Assembly (NCBI RefSeq): GCF_000758725.1
Contig: NZ_CP009428.1
Coordinates: 5,022,001 to 5,086,000, forward strand
DNA: 64,000 bases
DNA from: Paenibacillus odorifer
GTDB taxonomy: Bacteria > Bacillota > Bacilli > Paenibacillales > Paenibacillaceae
Direction of reading: 5' to 3'
Part shown: positions 19,027 through 27,544 of the stretch, piece after piece
How the letters are laid out: every line of letters starts with the position of its first letter
Numbering within the stretch: position 1 is the first letter of the stretch
Notes under the pieces: generated by a model
What the model was told of the DNA's origin: nothing
The model's database searches: none
The model's input: only the letters and a program-made list of their open reading frames with translations
Made by a program: the position numbers and the translations under genes

Positions 19027-19071
19027 AAAAGGAGTGGTTCTCCGGTTAATGGGCGGAATCACTCCTTTAAG
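19027..19071 (-). terminator. Leftward terminator at the edge of the repeat array
   Basis: Read on the minus strand, AAAGGAGTG pairs with CACTCCTTT around a GC-containing loop and is followed by TTTTTTATAG. Read on the plus strand the stem is followed by TTTAAGG, a poor terminator. The element therefore best ends a transcript coming from inside the array. Confidence 0.65.
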
Positions 19072-19080
19072 GTGTATTGA

Positions 19081-20100
19081 TCCGGACCGGTCCGCTCGAT
19101 CCTTTGCTTTCTGCGGGATTTATGCCGTTTATTTCGCCACATTCGCTCGATCCGGTACATTCTGCGGGATTTATCCCGTTCATTTCTCTGTATCCGCCCG
19201 ATCGACTGCATTCTACGGGATTTATACCGTTCTTTTCGCCACATCCGCTCGATCGACTGCATTCTGCGGGATTTTTACCGTTCATTTCGCCACATCCGCT
19301 CGATCGACTGCATTCTGCGGGATTTATCCCGTTCATTTCACCATATTCGCTCGATCCGCTGCATTCTACGGGATTTATACCGTAGAATTCTCCGTATATG
19401 CTCGATCCGGTACATTCTGCGGGATTTATACCGTAGATTTCTCCGTATTCGCTCGATCCGATATATTCTGCGGGATTTATACCGTTCTTTTCGCCACATT
19501 CGCTCGATCAGCTGCATTCTGCGGGATTTATACCGCTCATTTCACCGTATTCGCTCGATCAGCTGCTTTCTACGGGATTTATCCCGTTCATTTCCCCGTA
19601 TTCGCCGGATCGACTGCATTCTGCGGGATTTATCCCGTTCATTTCACCACATTTGCCCGATCAGCCGCATTCTGCGGGATTTATCCCGTTCATTTCCCCG
19701 TATTCGCCCGATCCGCTGCATTCTGCGGGATTTATACCGTTCCTTTCCCCGCATCCGCTCCATACGCTGCTTTCTGCGGGATTTATCCCGTTCATTTCGC
19801 CACATTCGCTCGATCCGCTGCATTCTGCGGGATTTATACCGTAGATTTCTCCGTATTCGCTCGATCCGGTACATTCTGCGGGATTTATACCGTAGAATTC
19901 TCCGTATATGCTCGATCCGGTACATTCTGCGGGATTTATACCGCTCATTTCTCCGTATTCGCCCGATCAGCTGCATTCTGTGGGATTTATCCCGTTCCTT
20001 TCGCCACATCCGCTCGATCCGCAACATTTTAGGGCATTAATGCCTCTATTGTCTCCGCAACCACTCCATCCGCCTCATTCTACGGTATAAATCCCGCTTC
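19081..20100. repeat. 51-bp tandem array, 18 clear and 2 decayed units
   Basis: The conserved core TTCTGCGGGATTTAT-CCG recurs at exactly 51-base steps. GCGGGATTTAT or its variant starts at 19113, 19164, 19215 and so on to 19980, with decayed copies still in register at 20031 and 20082; no indels in about 970 bases. Each unit also has a CGATC block and a TTTC block. The core is a short dyad: CGGGAT-TT-ATCCCG-like in many units, one mismatch (ATACCG) in others. The decayed unit at 20031 reads GGCATTAATGCC, still symmetric. Because 51 is 17 codons, frames stay open for long stretches, including a 342-codon plus-strand frame (19004-20032). Unit differences fall at codon positions 1 and 2 as freely as at 3, so I do not call a protein. 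Confidence 0.9.
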
Positions 20101-20283
20101 CTTTTCGCCGCTTCTACTCCAGCCGGCCTTTCTGCCCGCCCCACAATATGGTGTTGAACCCCCTCAAAATTCGTCGCTCAGTTGACGAACACCGGTTATT
20201 CGCCATGTTTTTAGTTTAACTTTCGTTCTTCTCATTTTATATAAGATTCTTTTCACACTTTGTTTGGATTTTTTAAAATCATA
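20101..20283. other. Region right of the array
   Basis: No open reading frame is supported here. A small hairpin (TTCGTC...GACGAA, about 20175-20194) and an AT-rich stretch with TATATAAAAT on the minus strand near 20235 are present. The latter could be the -10 part of a leftward promoter for the array, but its -35 is weak. Confidence 0.4.
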
Positions 20284-20324
20284 CAAAAAAAGCCCCGATT
20301 GATTGCCTAGGGACTTTTTTTGCT
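20284..20324 (-). terminator. Terminator after uxuB
   Basis: On the minus strand AAAAAAAGTCCC pairs with GGGGCTTTTTTT around a 13-base loop, followed by a T-run. It lies about 45 bases past the uxuB stop. Confidence 0.8.
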
Positions 20325-20369
20325 TTATTTTCTCCTATATTAAATCAAATCTACTTAACTACCTAGCTT

Positions 20370-21980
20370 TCACTTCAAATAGTTCTCTAATGTTCTCCGT
20401 ACCGCTCCTGGGCCTGCCATCATTTCCTGGAACATAACCTCAATCTTATCGCCTAGACCAATTGCGTACAACGGAACCCCAAAAAGTCGCTCATCTTCAA
20501 GAATGGGGCGCACACTTGCGGTTTGGTCTCCAAGCGAAACTCCTTGAAGGTAACCTTGCAGTGTTTCTAGTAACGGATCTGAACTCAATGTGAAGACCTC
20601 TCCAGCATCATTCACTCCAAGTAAGTAACGACACCACACCGCGATAGCCAGTGGAATCGCTGTTAGCTGCGCTGGATCGAGCTCCTCCCGTCGAATATAG
20701 GATTTAATAGTTTCACCGAACCGTATACCCACCTTCTGCGAAGTGTCTGTAGCAATCCGCTGTGGAGTATCGGGGATAAATGGATTGGCAAAACGCTCCG
20801 TAAGGACTTCGTCCAGGAACTGCTTTGGACTGAGAATCCCCGGGTCCACTACGACGGGCAGACCTTCTTTGTAACCGATTATCTCCACAAACCTCCGCAA
20901 AGTATCGTCCTTCATCTCATCCGCGATCAAGGTGTAGCCAAGCAGACAACCGGAAACAGCAAGCGCCGTATGCAGCGGATTAAGGCAGGTCGTTACTTTC
21001 ATCGTCTCCACCTTGTTGACTGTCTCCCGGTCCGTAAAAATAATTCCGGCTTCCTCTAGTGGTGGACGTCCGTTCGTAAAGTTGTCCTCCACTACAAGGT
21101 ATTCGCTAATCTCGGCATTTACGAAAGGAGCGGTATATGTGTTTTTGGAGGTAATGATTACATCCATATCGCCAATTCCCTGTTCCAGAAGCGCGGCCTG
21201 TACACTCTCCGAAGGACGTGGTGTGATTTTATCGATCATGGACAATGGAAAGGTTATTAATCGTTCATCTTCCAGATAGCGCACAAAGTCTTCCACAACA
21301 AGTCCTCTTTGGGCCCATTCCTTAGCGATGGACACAACACCGTTCTTCAACTTGTCGCCATTGTGTGAGCAGTTGTCCATGCTGACAAAGGTCATCGGAT
21401 ATTGGCCTTTCAGATATCTTCGATAAGCAAGCGAAGCTACAATGCTCATGACATGAACAGGATGCTCCGGTCCGCTCTCGATATCCTTTTTCACAATGCC
21501 AAGATATTTATCATGCGGATCCGTCAACGAGTATCCCTTCTCCGTGATGGTGAAGCTGGCCATTTGCAGGCTCGGATTCTCGAACACCTCGATCAATCGG
21601 CGGTACTCCGCTTCACGGTTTTTGTCCGCTGCGATTCCCTCCACAATACTGCTGACTACTCTTTTCTGAAAATCACCACGAGCATTCATCAGCACTAAAA
21701 GGGTCAGATTGTCGTAGGGCTTGTAGACTTTATCAATCATTTCGAAATCAAAGGTTTCCACCGCAATAATACCTGTATCCGACTTCCTGCTATCCAGCAG
21801 CTTCTGATGAGCATTTGCCACGAATCCCCTGAAAATATTACCTGCACCGAAATGAATCCATTCCGGTTTAAGCTGTGTATTGTTTGCTACCTGCTCATAG
21901 TCGAACTGTGGAAGCTCCACTCCAGCAGCTTTCCAAGCTGCTTTTTCCCCTTGGATACTGCTTCTGGTCAGATGCAGCAT
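20370..21980 (-). CDS. uxuB: Fructuronate reductase (D-mannonate oxidoreductase)
   Basis: A 536-residue member of the mannitol dehydrogenase family. The N-terminal NAD-binding stretch is IHFGAGNIFRGFV, and conserved blocks SMDNCSHNGDKLKNGV and ITPRPSE, with the SKNTYTAPFVNAE region, follow. It interconverts D-fructuronate and D-mannonate with NADH in glucuronate breakdown. The ATG directly abuts the uxuA stop codon, with GGAGG inside the end of uxuA, so the two are translationally coupled. The pairing with uxuA is what distinguishes it from mannitol or tagaturonate enzymes of the same fold. Confidence 0.93.
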   Translation of the reverse strand: MLHLTRSSIQGEKAAWKAAGVELPQFDYEQVANNTQLKPEWIHFGAGNIFRGFVANAHQKLLDSRKSDTGIIAVETFDFEMIDKVYKPYDNLTLLVLMNARGDFQKRVVSSIVEGIAADKNREAEYRRLIEVFENPSLQMASFTITEKGYSLTDPHDKYLGIVKKDIESGPEHPVHVMSIVASLAYRRYLKGQYPMTFVSMDNCSHNGDKLKNGVVSIAKEWAQRGLVVEDFVRYLEDERLITFPLSMIDKITPRPSESVQAALLEQGIGDMDVIITSKNTYTAPFVNAEISEYLVVEDNFTNGRPPLEEAGIIFTDRETVNKVETMKVTTCLNPLHTALAVSGCLLGYTLIADEMKDDTLRRFVEIIGYKEGLPVVVDPGILSPKQFLDEVLTERFANPFIPDTPQRIATDTSQKVGIRFGETIKSYIRREELDPAQLTAIPLAIAVWCRYLLGVNDAGEVFTLSSDPLLETLQGYLQGVSLGDQTASVRPILEDERLFGVPLYAIGLGDKIEVMFQEMMAGPGAVRRTLENYLK

Positions 21981-23057
21981 TTATTTTGCCTCCTTGACGT
22001 TGTCCAAGCTATCCCAGACACCAAGCAAATACATGATGCCCATAGCTCTATCATACAAACCATAACCCGGGCGGCAGTTCTTCTCTTCCCCCCACAGATG
22101 ACGCCCGTGATCCGGGCGTACATAACCAATGTATCCGTTCTCATGATAGGCTTTGACCACCTCGGCCACATCAACGCTTCCGTCACGCCCACGGTGCGAC
22201 ACCTCAATGAAATCACCATTCTCAAATACCTTCACATTACGGATATGTGCAAAATGAATACGGTCATGGAACTCGCGGATCATCGCTGGCAGATCGTTAT
22301 CCGGATTCGTGCCGAGTGACCCTGTGCAGAACGTCAAACCGTTGTACGGGCTGTCCACCAAATCCAGAAAGCGGCGGATCATATCCCGATTGCGGATAAT
22401 ACGCGGCAGTCCAAAGATCGGCCAAGCCGGATCATCCGGATGAATAGCCATCTTGATGTCCACTTCCTCGCATACTGGAATAATGCGTTCCAGGAAATAC
22501 TGGAGGTTGTCGAACAGTTTATCTTCCGTCACATCCGCATAAGCCGCAAACAGCTCATCTAGCTTCGCCAGCCGCTCCGGCTCCCAGCCCGGCATCGTGA
22601 ACTGCCCAGCTCCCTTCAAAATCCGGTCCACCATCTCACGCGGATTATCGGTAATGGCAGCCTTTTCATAAAAGAGGGCATTCGAGCCATCAGGCAACTC
22701 TTTATACAGCTCTGTGCGGGTCCAATCGAAAACAGGCATAAAATTATAGCAGATCACCTTAACGCCAACCTTGGCGAGTTTACGAATGGTGTCGATATAA
22801 ATATCGATATATTTATCACGGGTCGGCAAGCCGATTTTGATATCATCATGAACGTTGACGCTTTCTACTACAGCCGTGCTGAAACCCTTACTGGTGATTT
22901 GATCCGCCACTTCTTGGATCCGTTCCATTTCCCACACTTCTCCAGCTACTTTCTCGTGCAAAGACCAGACAATCCCCATTACACCCGGAATCTGCCGAAT
23001 ATGATCCAGCGTGATATTGTCATTGCCCTCGCCGTACCATCTCCACGTCATGTTCAT
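21981..23057 (-). CDS. uxuA: Mannonate dehydratase
   Basis: A 358-residue UxuA. N-terminal MTWRWYGEGNDNI, the IAMAIHPDDP-type motif (here MAIHPDDPAWPIFGLPR), FCTGSLGTNPDND and HFAHIRNVK are family landmarks, with His and Cys metal ligands. It dehydrates D-mannonate to 2-keto-3-deoxygluconate. The start at 23057 has GGAGGG seven bases upstream; an in-frame start ten codons further up has none. It is first in the uxuAB operon, behind a strong promoter and a 16-bp palindrome. Confidence 0.95.
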   Translation of the reverse strand: MNMTWRWYGEGNDNITLDHIRQIPGVMGIVWSLHEKVAGEVWEMERIQEVADQITSKGFSTAVVESVNVHDDIKIGLPTRDKYIDIYIDTIRKLAKVGVKVICYNFMPVFDWTRTELYKELPDGSNALFYEKAAITDNPREMVDRILKGAGQFTMPGWEPERLAKLDELFAAYADVTEDKLFDNLQYFLERIIPVCEEVDIKMAIHPDDPAWPIFGLPRIIRNRDMIRRFLDLVDSPYNGLTFCTGSLGTNPDNDLPAMIREFHDRIHFAHIRNVKVFENGDFIEVSHRGRDGSVDVAEVVKAYHENGYIGYVRPDHGRHLWGEEKNCRPGYGLYDRAMGIMYLLGVWDSLDNVKEAK

Positions 23058-23089
23058 TGATAAACCCTCCTGTGAATTCGTTTTCATCT

Positions 23090-23105
23090 ATCTTGTATAC
23101 AAGAT
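23090..23105. promoter_or_regulatory. Perfect 16-bp operator upstream of uxuA
   Basis: ATCTTGTATACAAGAT is an exact palindrome lying between the uxuA -10 box and its start codon. It has the TTGTATACAA form used by GntR/FadR-group repressors, and the divergent gene encodes one. Confidence 0.8.
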
Positions 23106-23112
23106 TTACTTG

Positions 23113-23141
23113 ATCATAGAATAAGAACAATTCTTTGTCAA
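23113..23141 (-). promoter_or_regulatory. Sigma-A promoter of uxuAB
   Basis: TTGACA (23136-23141), a 17-base spacer and TATGAT (23113-23118) on the minus strand. Transcription would begin just before the 16-bp operator, so repressor binding would block it. Confidence 0.8.
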
Positions 23142-23223
23142 TCACAAATTCATCAGGAATTTTATCATAAAAACAAGGAATTTCCACCCTATTTTCATCT
23201 CGATAATTTTAATGAACGAACTT

Positions 23224-23239
23224 ATCATGTATACTAGTA
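23224..23239. promoter_or_regulatory. Second, imperfect uxu operator near gntR start
   Basis: ATCATGTATACTAGTA matches the uxuA operator at 12 of 16 positions, with the TGTATAC core intact. It covers TATACT, a possible -10 box of the gntR gene, which suggests autoregulation. Confidence 0.5.
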
Positions 23240-23276
23240 CTGTATCTGTCATCAACAATTGAAAGCAGGAACAGAA

Positions 23277-23930
23277 ATGTCAATCAAAGCTGAAATTCTA
23301 AACACACTGAAGCAAGAAATCCTCACGCTGGCGTTAAAGCCAGGTACCATTCTAAGTGAAACAGCCTTGTCTGAGCGGTTTCAGATTTCACGTACGCCGT
23401 TGCGTGATGTTCTCAAGCAGCTTGCACTGGAATCTTATACCGATATCTACCCGAAAAAAGGTAATATTGTGTCCTTTATTGATCTAGAATCTGTTGAACA
23501 AATCACATACTTGCGTTGCACACTGGAAAAGGAGATCCTCAAGGATCTTTCTGCACAGCTTTTACTACCCGGGGTGCACGAACTGAAGGAGATTCTTAAG
23601 AAACAAAAAGAGGTCATCGGGCAGGAGAATGCTGTAGATTCTTTCCTTAATTTAGACGACGAGTTTCACCGGTCCTTGTACAGGCTTGCTGGACGTGAGT
23701 ATCTGTGGACTCTGATCCAGCAGTCGAATGTACATTATCTCAGGTACCGCAGACTGCACATGCTCAAGACCGACAAGCTGGAAGAAATCTGGAGCGAACA
23801 CCAATCCATTCTTGAGCTTATGGTGCAAAAGGAAACTACCAATATCGGTCCGCTAATCCACCACCATCTTCGGGAAGATATTCATTCACTGGACTTTCAG
23901 GAGAACTTCTCGGAATACCTAAAAAAATAG
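23277..23930 (+). CDS. GntR-family regulator (FadR/FCD type), likely repressor of uxuAB
   Basis: A 217-residue GntR protein. The winged helix has the signature LKPGTILSETALSERFQISRTPLRD, and the C-terminal all-helical FCD domain contains DDEFHRSLYRLAG and HHHLREDIH, whose Asp and His residues usually bind a metal and the effector. The start at 23277 is chosen for the AGGA seven bases upstream; an in-frame TTG six codons earlier lacks one. Divergent placement and the paired operators make it the probable uxu repressor, answering to fructuronate or a related acid (inference). Confidence 0.9.
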   Translation: MSIKAEILNTLKQEILTLALKPGTILSETALSERFQISRTPLRDVLKQLALESYTDIYPKKGNIVSFIDLESVEQITYLRCTLEKEILKDLSAQLLLPGVHELKEILKKQKEVIGQENAVDSFLNLDDEFHRSLYRLAGREYLWTLIQQSNVHYLRYRRLHMLKTDKLEEIWSEHQSILELMVQKETTNIGPLIHHHLREDIHSLDFQENFSEYLKK

Positions 23931-24029
23931 TCGGCCAAAAAGCGGCTTGCCCATAAGTTAAGTGCCTTCCCGGATAAAACTTCGTTATAAGAAGAAGCAC
24001 ACACGATCTCTATTCCCTATTAAAAAAAC

Positions 24030-24058
24030 AAAAAAACCTTGATTTCTCAAGGTTTTCA
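24030..24058. terminator. Bidirectional terminator between gntR and GH1 genes
   Basis: AAAAAACCTTGA, a 4-base loop and TCAAGGTTTT form a symmetric hairpin usable by the plus-strand gntR and the minus-strand GH1 gene. Confidence 0.75.
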
Positions 24059-24088
24059 TAAAAAATGAACAAGGACTATAACACCACA

Positions 24089-25549
24089 CTAATAGCTTAA
24101 ATCTGCACCGTTAGAGGTTATGACCTTTTTGTACCAGTAAAAGCTGTCCTTACGCAGACGCAGCAGCGTTCCATTGCCTGCATCATCCTGATCAACATAA
24201 ATGAAGCCGTACCGCTTGCGCATCTCCGAGGTGGAAGCCGAGATCAGATCAATACAGCCCCAGCTGGTGTAGCCCATTAGCTCCACGCCATCGGCAATGG
24301 CTTCCGCCATCTGCTCAATATGCTGTGCCAGATACTCTATCCGGTATGGATCACGGATAGTGCCATCCAGTTCGAGTACATCTGCAGCACCCAGACCATT
24401 CTCTACTACGAACAAAGGAAGCTGGTAGCGGTCATGCATCTCCTTGAGCACAAACCGCAGCCCCTTTGGATCGATCTGCCAGCCCCAATCGGAAGTTTTC
24501 AGGAAGGGATTCTTCAGCCCTGAGGACAGGTTACCTTCCGTGGTGGCCGTGATGCTCTCATCCACACTGACTACTGAGGACATGTAGTAACTAAAGGAAA
24601 GAAAATCTACAAGATTGTCCCGCAGCAAAGCTTCGTCCCCCGGCAACATGGTTATTGTCACTCCATGCTGCTCCAAATGCCGGCGGATATAAGAAGGATA
24701 ATAACCTCTAACCTGAACATCGGAGCAGAACATTGCCATTTGGTTCTCCGCTTGCGCTTTCAGTACATCACCGGGATGACAGGAATATGGGTAGAGCAGC
24801 TTGCGGGCCAGCATGCAGCCGATCTGGAACTGCGGATTGATCTCCCGGCCCCGCTTAATCGCAAGCGCACTGGCTACGAACTGGTGATGCAAAGCCTGAA
24901 AAGCAACCTGCTTCTCATTTGACTTGCCATCCAGAATAATCCCTGCGCCCAGAAACGGCGCTTTGAGCGTACAGTTGATTTCGTTGAAAGTCAGCCAATA
25001 CTTCACCTTATCCCGGTAACGGGTGAACACAGTTTCCGCATAACGGACGAACAGTTCAACCAGTTCTCTGGATTCCCAGCCGTTATATTTGGTGACTAGG
25101 TGCACAGGCATTTCATAATGGGAAATGGTGACCAGCGGCTCGATATTATATTTACGCAACTCATCAAAAACATCGTCGTAGAAACGCAGTCCCGCCTCGT
25201 TGGGTACCTGCTCATCGCCATTCGGATAAATACGTGGCCAGGAGATGGACATACGGAATACCTTAAAACCCATCTCAGCGAACAAGGCGATATCTTCTTT
25301 GTAGCGGTGGTAGAAATCAATCCCTCTGCGTTTGGGGTAATTTCCCTGATTATCATCCTGTATGGCCTCTTCTAGCTGGGGACCGGACATGGACAATAGC
25401 TGCTCCAGGCTCTGCCGTTCCTTAGGAGGACAATATTTGACTACATCAGCAGTAGACAAACCCTTCCCGCCCTCATTATACGCGCCTTCGACCTGATTGG
25501 CGGCTACCGCACCGCCCCACAGGAAGTTTTCCGGAAATGGATAAGTCAT
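24089..25549 (-). CDS. GH1 6-phospho-beta-glucosidase
   Basis: A 486-residue GH1 enzyme. N-terminal FPENFLWGGAVAANQVEGA, acid/base Glu in LTFNEINCTL and nucleophile Glu in LPLFVVENGLG are present. YTSWGCIDLISAS and RKRYGFIYVD near the C-terminus are typical of phospho-glucosidases, whose SxxK/RY loop contacts the phosphate. It splits phosphorylated cellobiose or aryl-beta-glucosides delivered by the PTS genes just upstream. It is last in the operon, 18 bases after the EIIC gene. A paralogue of the same length lies at 40249-41709. Confidence 0.93.
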   Translation of the reverse strand: MTYPFPENFLWGGAVAANQVEGAYNEGGKGLSTADVVKYCPPKERQSLEQLLSMSGPQLEEAIQDDNQGNYPKRRGIDFYHRYKEDIALFAEMGFKVFRMSISWPRIYPNGDEQVPNEAGLRFYDDVFDELRKYNIEPLVTISHYEMPVHLVTKYNGWESRELVELFVRYAETVFTRYRDKVKYWLTFNEINCTLKAPFLGAGIILDGKSNEKQVAFQALHHQFVASALAIKRGREINPQFQIGCMLARKLLYPYSCHPGDVLKAQAENQMAMFCSDVQVRGYYPSYIRRHLEQHGVTITMLPGDEALLRDNLVDFLSFSYYMSSVVSVDESITATTEGNLSSGLKNPFLKTSDWGWQIDPKGLRFVLKEMHDRYQLPLFVVENGLGAADVLELDGTIRDPYRIEYLAQHIEQMAEAIADGVELMGYTSWGCIDLISASTSEMRKRYGFIYVDQDDAGNGTLLRLRKDSFYWYKKVITSNGADLSY

Positions 25550-25567
25550 CGGTTGAGCCTCCTTTTA

Positions 25568-26866
25568 TTAATTGGTGGCAGCGGTTGCTGCCGCTTTAGC
25601 TTCAGCCTGCTGTTCTTGCTCCAGCGCTTCGGCATCGGCTTTTTTAAAGAATGGATAGTAGATCATGAAGCTTGCGCCAATCATAACCAGCTGGAACGCA
25701 CTTACGCGCCAGCCCCCGTTCATCCAGCCATTAACCAGCACCGGAATGCCCAGCGGTACCTGAATCCCGTGCAGCACAGGAAGGATACCCAGCGTCGTCA
25801 GAAGAATCGCCAGACCACTACTCACCAGCGGAGTCAGGATAAACGGAATCATAAACCGAACATTCAGCACCAATGGCATCCCGAAAATCACCGGCTCATT
25901 GACACCGATCAGACTTGGGATAATTGCCAGTTTACCAAGTGTCTTATAACGTGTAGATTTGGCGAACAACATCGCAATAATGAGACCTAACGTTGCCCCC
26001 GCACCACCGATCAGTACATAAACCGGGAAGAACGGTGAACCAATGATATGCGTACCTTCCACACCTCTTTGGTAAGCGTCCAGATTCTCAAGTCCCAAAG
26101 CCACCCAAATCGGGCCGACAACGGAATAGACTACCAAGGTGCCGTGAACTCCAAAGAACCACAGCAGGTGAATTACGAAGATGCAGATCAGCATCGCCCA
26201 CCAGGTACCCCCCAGACTAGTCAGTGGCAGCTGGATAATCGAGAAGACAAACTCGTGCATATTGCCATATTTCGTTGCGGCGAAAATCGCCGTCAGCACT
26301 AGCATCAGAACCGCTACGATAAAACCAGGCGTAAGCGCGGCAAAAGATTTCTCGACCGTGGGCGGAACACCCTTCGGCATTTTGATATAGAATTTCTTTT
26401 CCAATACAAAGGTATAGATCTTACCTACCAGCAGTGCCAGGATGATTGCCACAAACAATCCCTTGGCGCCTAACCAGGAGTAACCAAATGCTTTGGTCAC
26501 ACCGTCATCCAGCAGACCTTTTGGTGTAACTAGCAAGAAACTCATCAGCGCCAAAATCCCTGCCGAAAAGCCTTGCTGCTTATGTTGGGTAGCAAAATTA
26601 TAAGCGATGGAGAACACCGCGTAGAGTGCGATCAAATCGGTGGTTACGGTTGCCGGAATCGAAGTATAAGTTTTGAGTCCAGTGCTTTCCAGGAAATTCT
26701 GATAAGGATCAAGCTTGAGTGCATTAATCAGGGAAAAAATAGCGCCCAGAATCAATATTGGCATCAAGGCCATCAGACCGTTGGAAATAGCGCTGATATA
26801 GGTGTTTTTTTGGATTTTCGTGCTGACTTTCTGGATCTTGGCTCTCCATTCTGCGCCGCCTGCCAT
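25568..26866 (-). CDS. PTS lactose/cellobiose-family EIIC
   Basis: A 432-residue membrane permease of the PTS EIIC_2 family. Around ten hydrophobic segments are visible, and the conserved IGVNEPVIFGMPLVLNVRFMIPF block binds the sugar near the membrane centre. The C-terminus is an Ala/Glu-rich cytoplasmic tail. It needs separate IIA and IIB proteins, which are encoded directly upstream. The gap to IIB is 3 bases. Confidence 0.93.
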   Translation of the reverse strand: MAGGAEWRAKIQKVSTKIQKNTYISAISNGLMALMPILILGAIFSLINALKLDPYQNFLESTGLKTYTSIPATVTTDLIALYAVFSIAYNFATQHKQQGFSAGILALMSFLLVTPKGLLDDGVTKAFGYSWLGAKGLFVAIILALLVGKIYTFVLEKKFYIKMPKGVPPTVEKSFAALTPGFIVAVLMLVLTAIFAATKYGNMHEFVFSIIQLPLTSLGGTWWAMLICIFVIHLLWFFGVHGTLVVYSVVGPIWVALGLENLDAYQRGVEGTHIIGSPFFPVYVLIGGAGATLGLIIAMLFAKSTRYKTLGKLAIIPSLIGVNEPVIFGMPLVLNVRFMIPFILTPLVSSGLAILLTTLGILPVLHGIQVPLGIPVLVNGWMNGGWRVSAFQLVMIGASFMIYYPFFKKADAEALEQEQQAEAKAAATAATN

Positions 26867-26869
26867 GAC

Positions 26870-27175
26870 TTAAGCCCCCTTCTCCATCAGTTCAAGTGCT
26901 GTAGCCAGCACCTTGTCCCCATCCATCATGCCATAGTCCATCATATCGATCGTAGTTACTGGAATGTTCGGATATTCTGCGGCCAGATCGCCTTCGGCGT
27001 GTCCCATTTGTGGTCCAAGCATAATGATGTCAAAAGGCTTTTGATCGGCGATATCACTCTCCGCCACTGCATCAATAACCACTTCAACCCCTTGTGTCCG
27101 TGCCGATTCTTTCATCCGTTCCACCAGCATACTTGTCGAGAATCCGCCTGCACAGGCGAGCAATATTTTTTTCAT
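26870..27175 (-). CDS. PTS lactose/cellobiose-family EIIB
   Basis: A 101-residue cytoplasmic phosphocarrier. The phospho-Cys lies in LLACAGGFSTSMLVERM close to the N-terminus, and the GPQMGH segment is the P-loop-adjacent region typical of CelA-type IIB. It takes phosphate from IIA and passes it to the sugar during transport. It is in the middle of the operon, one base after the IIA stop. Confidence 0.95.
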   Translation of the reverse strand: MKKILLACAGGFSTSMLVERMKESARTQGVEVVIDAVAESDIADQKPFDIIMLGPQMGHAEGDLAAEYPNIPVTTIDMMDYGMMDGDKVLATALELMEKGA

Positions 27176-27176
27176 C

Positions 27177-27515
27177 TTAGTTCACCGATCCTTTCAATTC
27201 TAGTTCGAGTGCTTTGCGTTCTTTGATTTCTTCGATCAATTCCACAGCCAGTTCTCTAACCGTCAGGGCATTCATCAAATGATCCTGCGCGTGAATCATC
27301 AGCAGCGTAATTTCTGTCTTTTCGCCCCGGCCTTCAGCCTGGATCAGCCCCGTTTGCACTTTGTGTGCTTTGGTCAGGCTGGTCTTGGCGTTCTTAATCA
27401 TCTCGCCCGCTTCTTCCAGGTTTCCGGCGCGCGCGGTTCTTACCGCTTTTAGGCTAAGGCTTCTAGCCTCTCCGCTGCTGGCAATAATCTGCATAATCGT
27501 TTGTTCATAATCCAT
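27177..27515 (-). CDS. PTS lactose/cellobiose-family EIIA
   Basis: A 112-residue all-helical phosphocarrier. The active His is in MIHAQDHLMNAL, and the C-terminal helix RELAVELIEEIKER is characteristic. The start at 27515 has GGAG close upstream; the eight-codon extension to 27539 does not. It follows the regulator gene by 29 bases and precedes IIB. Confidence 0.95.
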   Translation of the reverse strand: MDYEQTIMQIIASSGEARSLSLKAVRTARAGNLEEAGEMIKNAKTSLTKAHKVQTGLIQAEGRGEKTEITLLMIHAQDHLMNALTVRELAVELIEEIKERKALELELKGSVN

Positions 27516-27544
27516 GGGTTCTCCACTCCGTATCGTCATTTTAT

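Noticed and set aside
19004..20032. A 342-codon plus-strand open frame through the array, with a 17-residue repeat
   Set aside because: It starts at a TTG poorly spaced from GGAGG. Frames stay open because the unit is 51 bases. Differences between units hit codon positions 1 and 2 as often as 3, and other frames on both strands are also open over many units.
19081..20100. CRISPR array
   Set aside because: There are no unique spacers: the whole 51-base unit repeats. No cas genes lie in the window.
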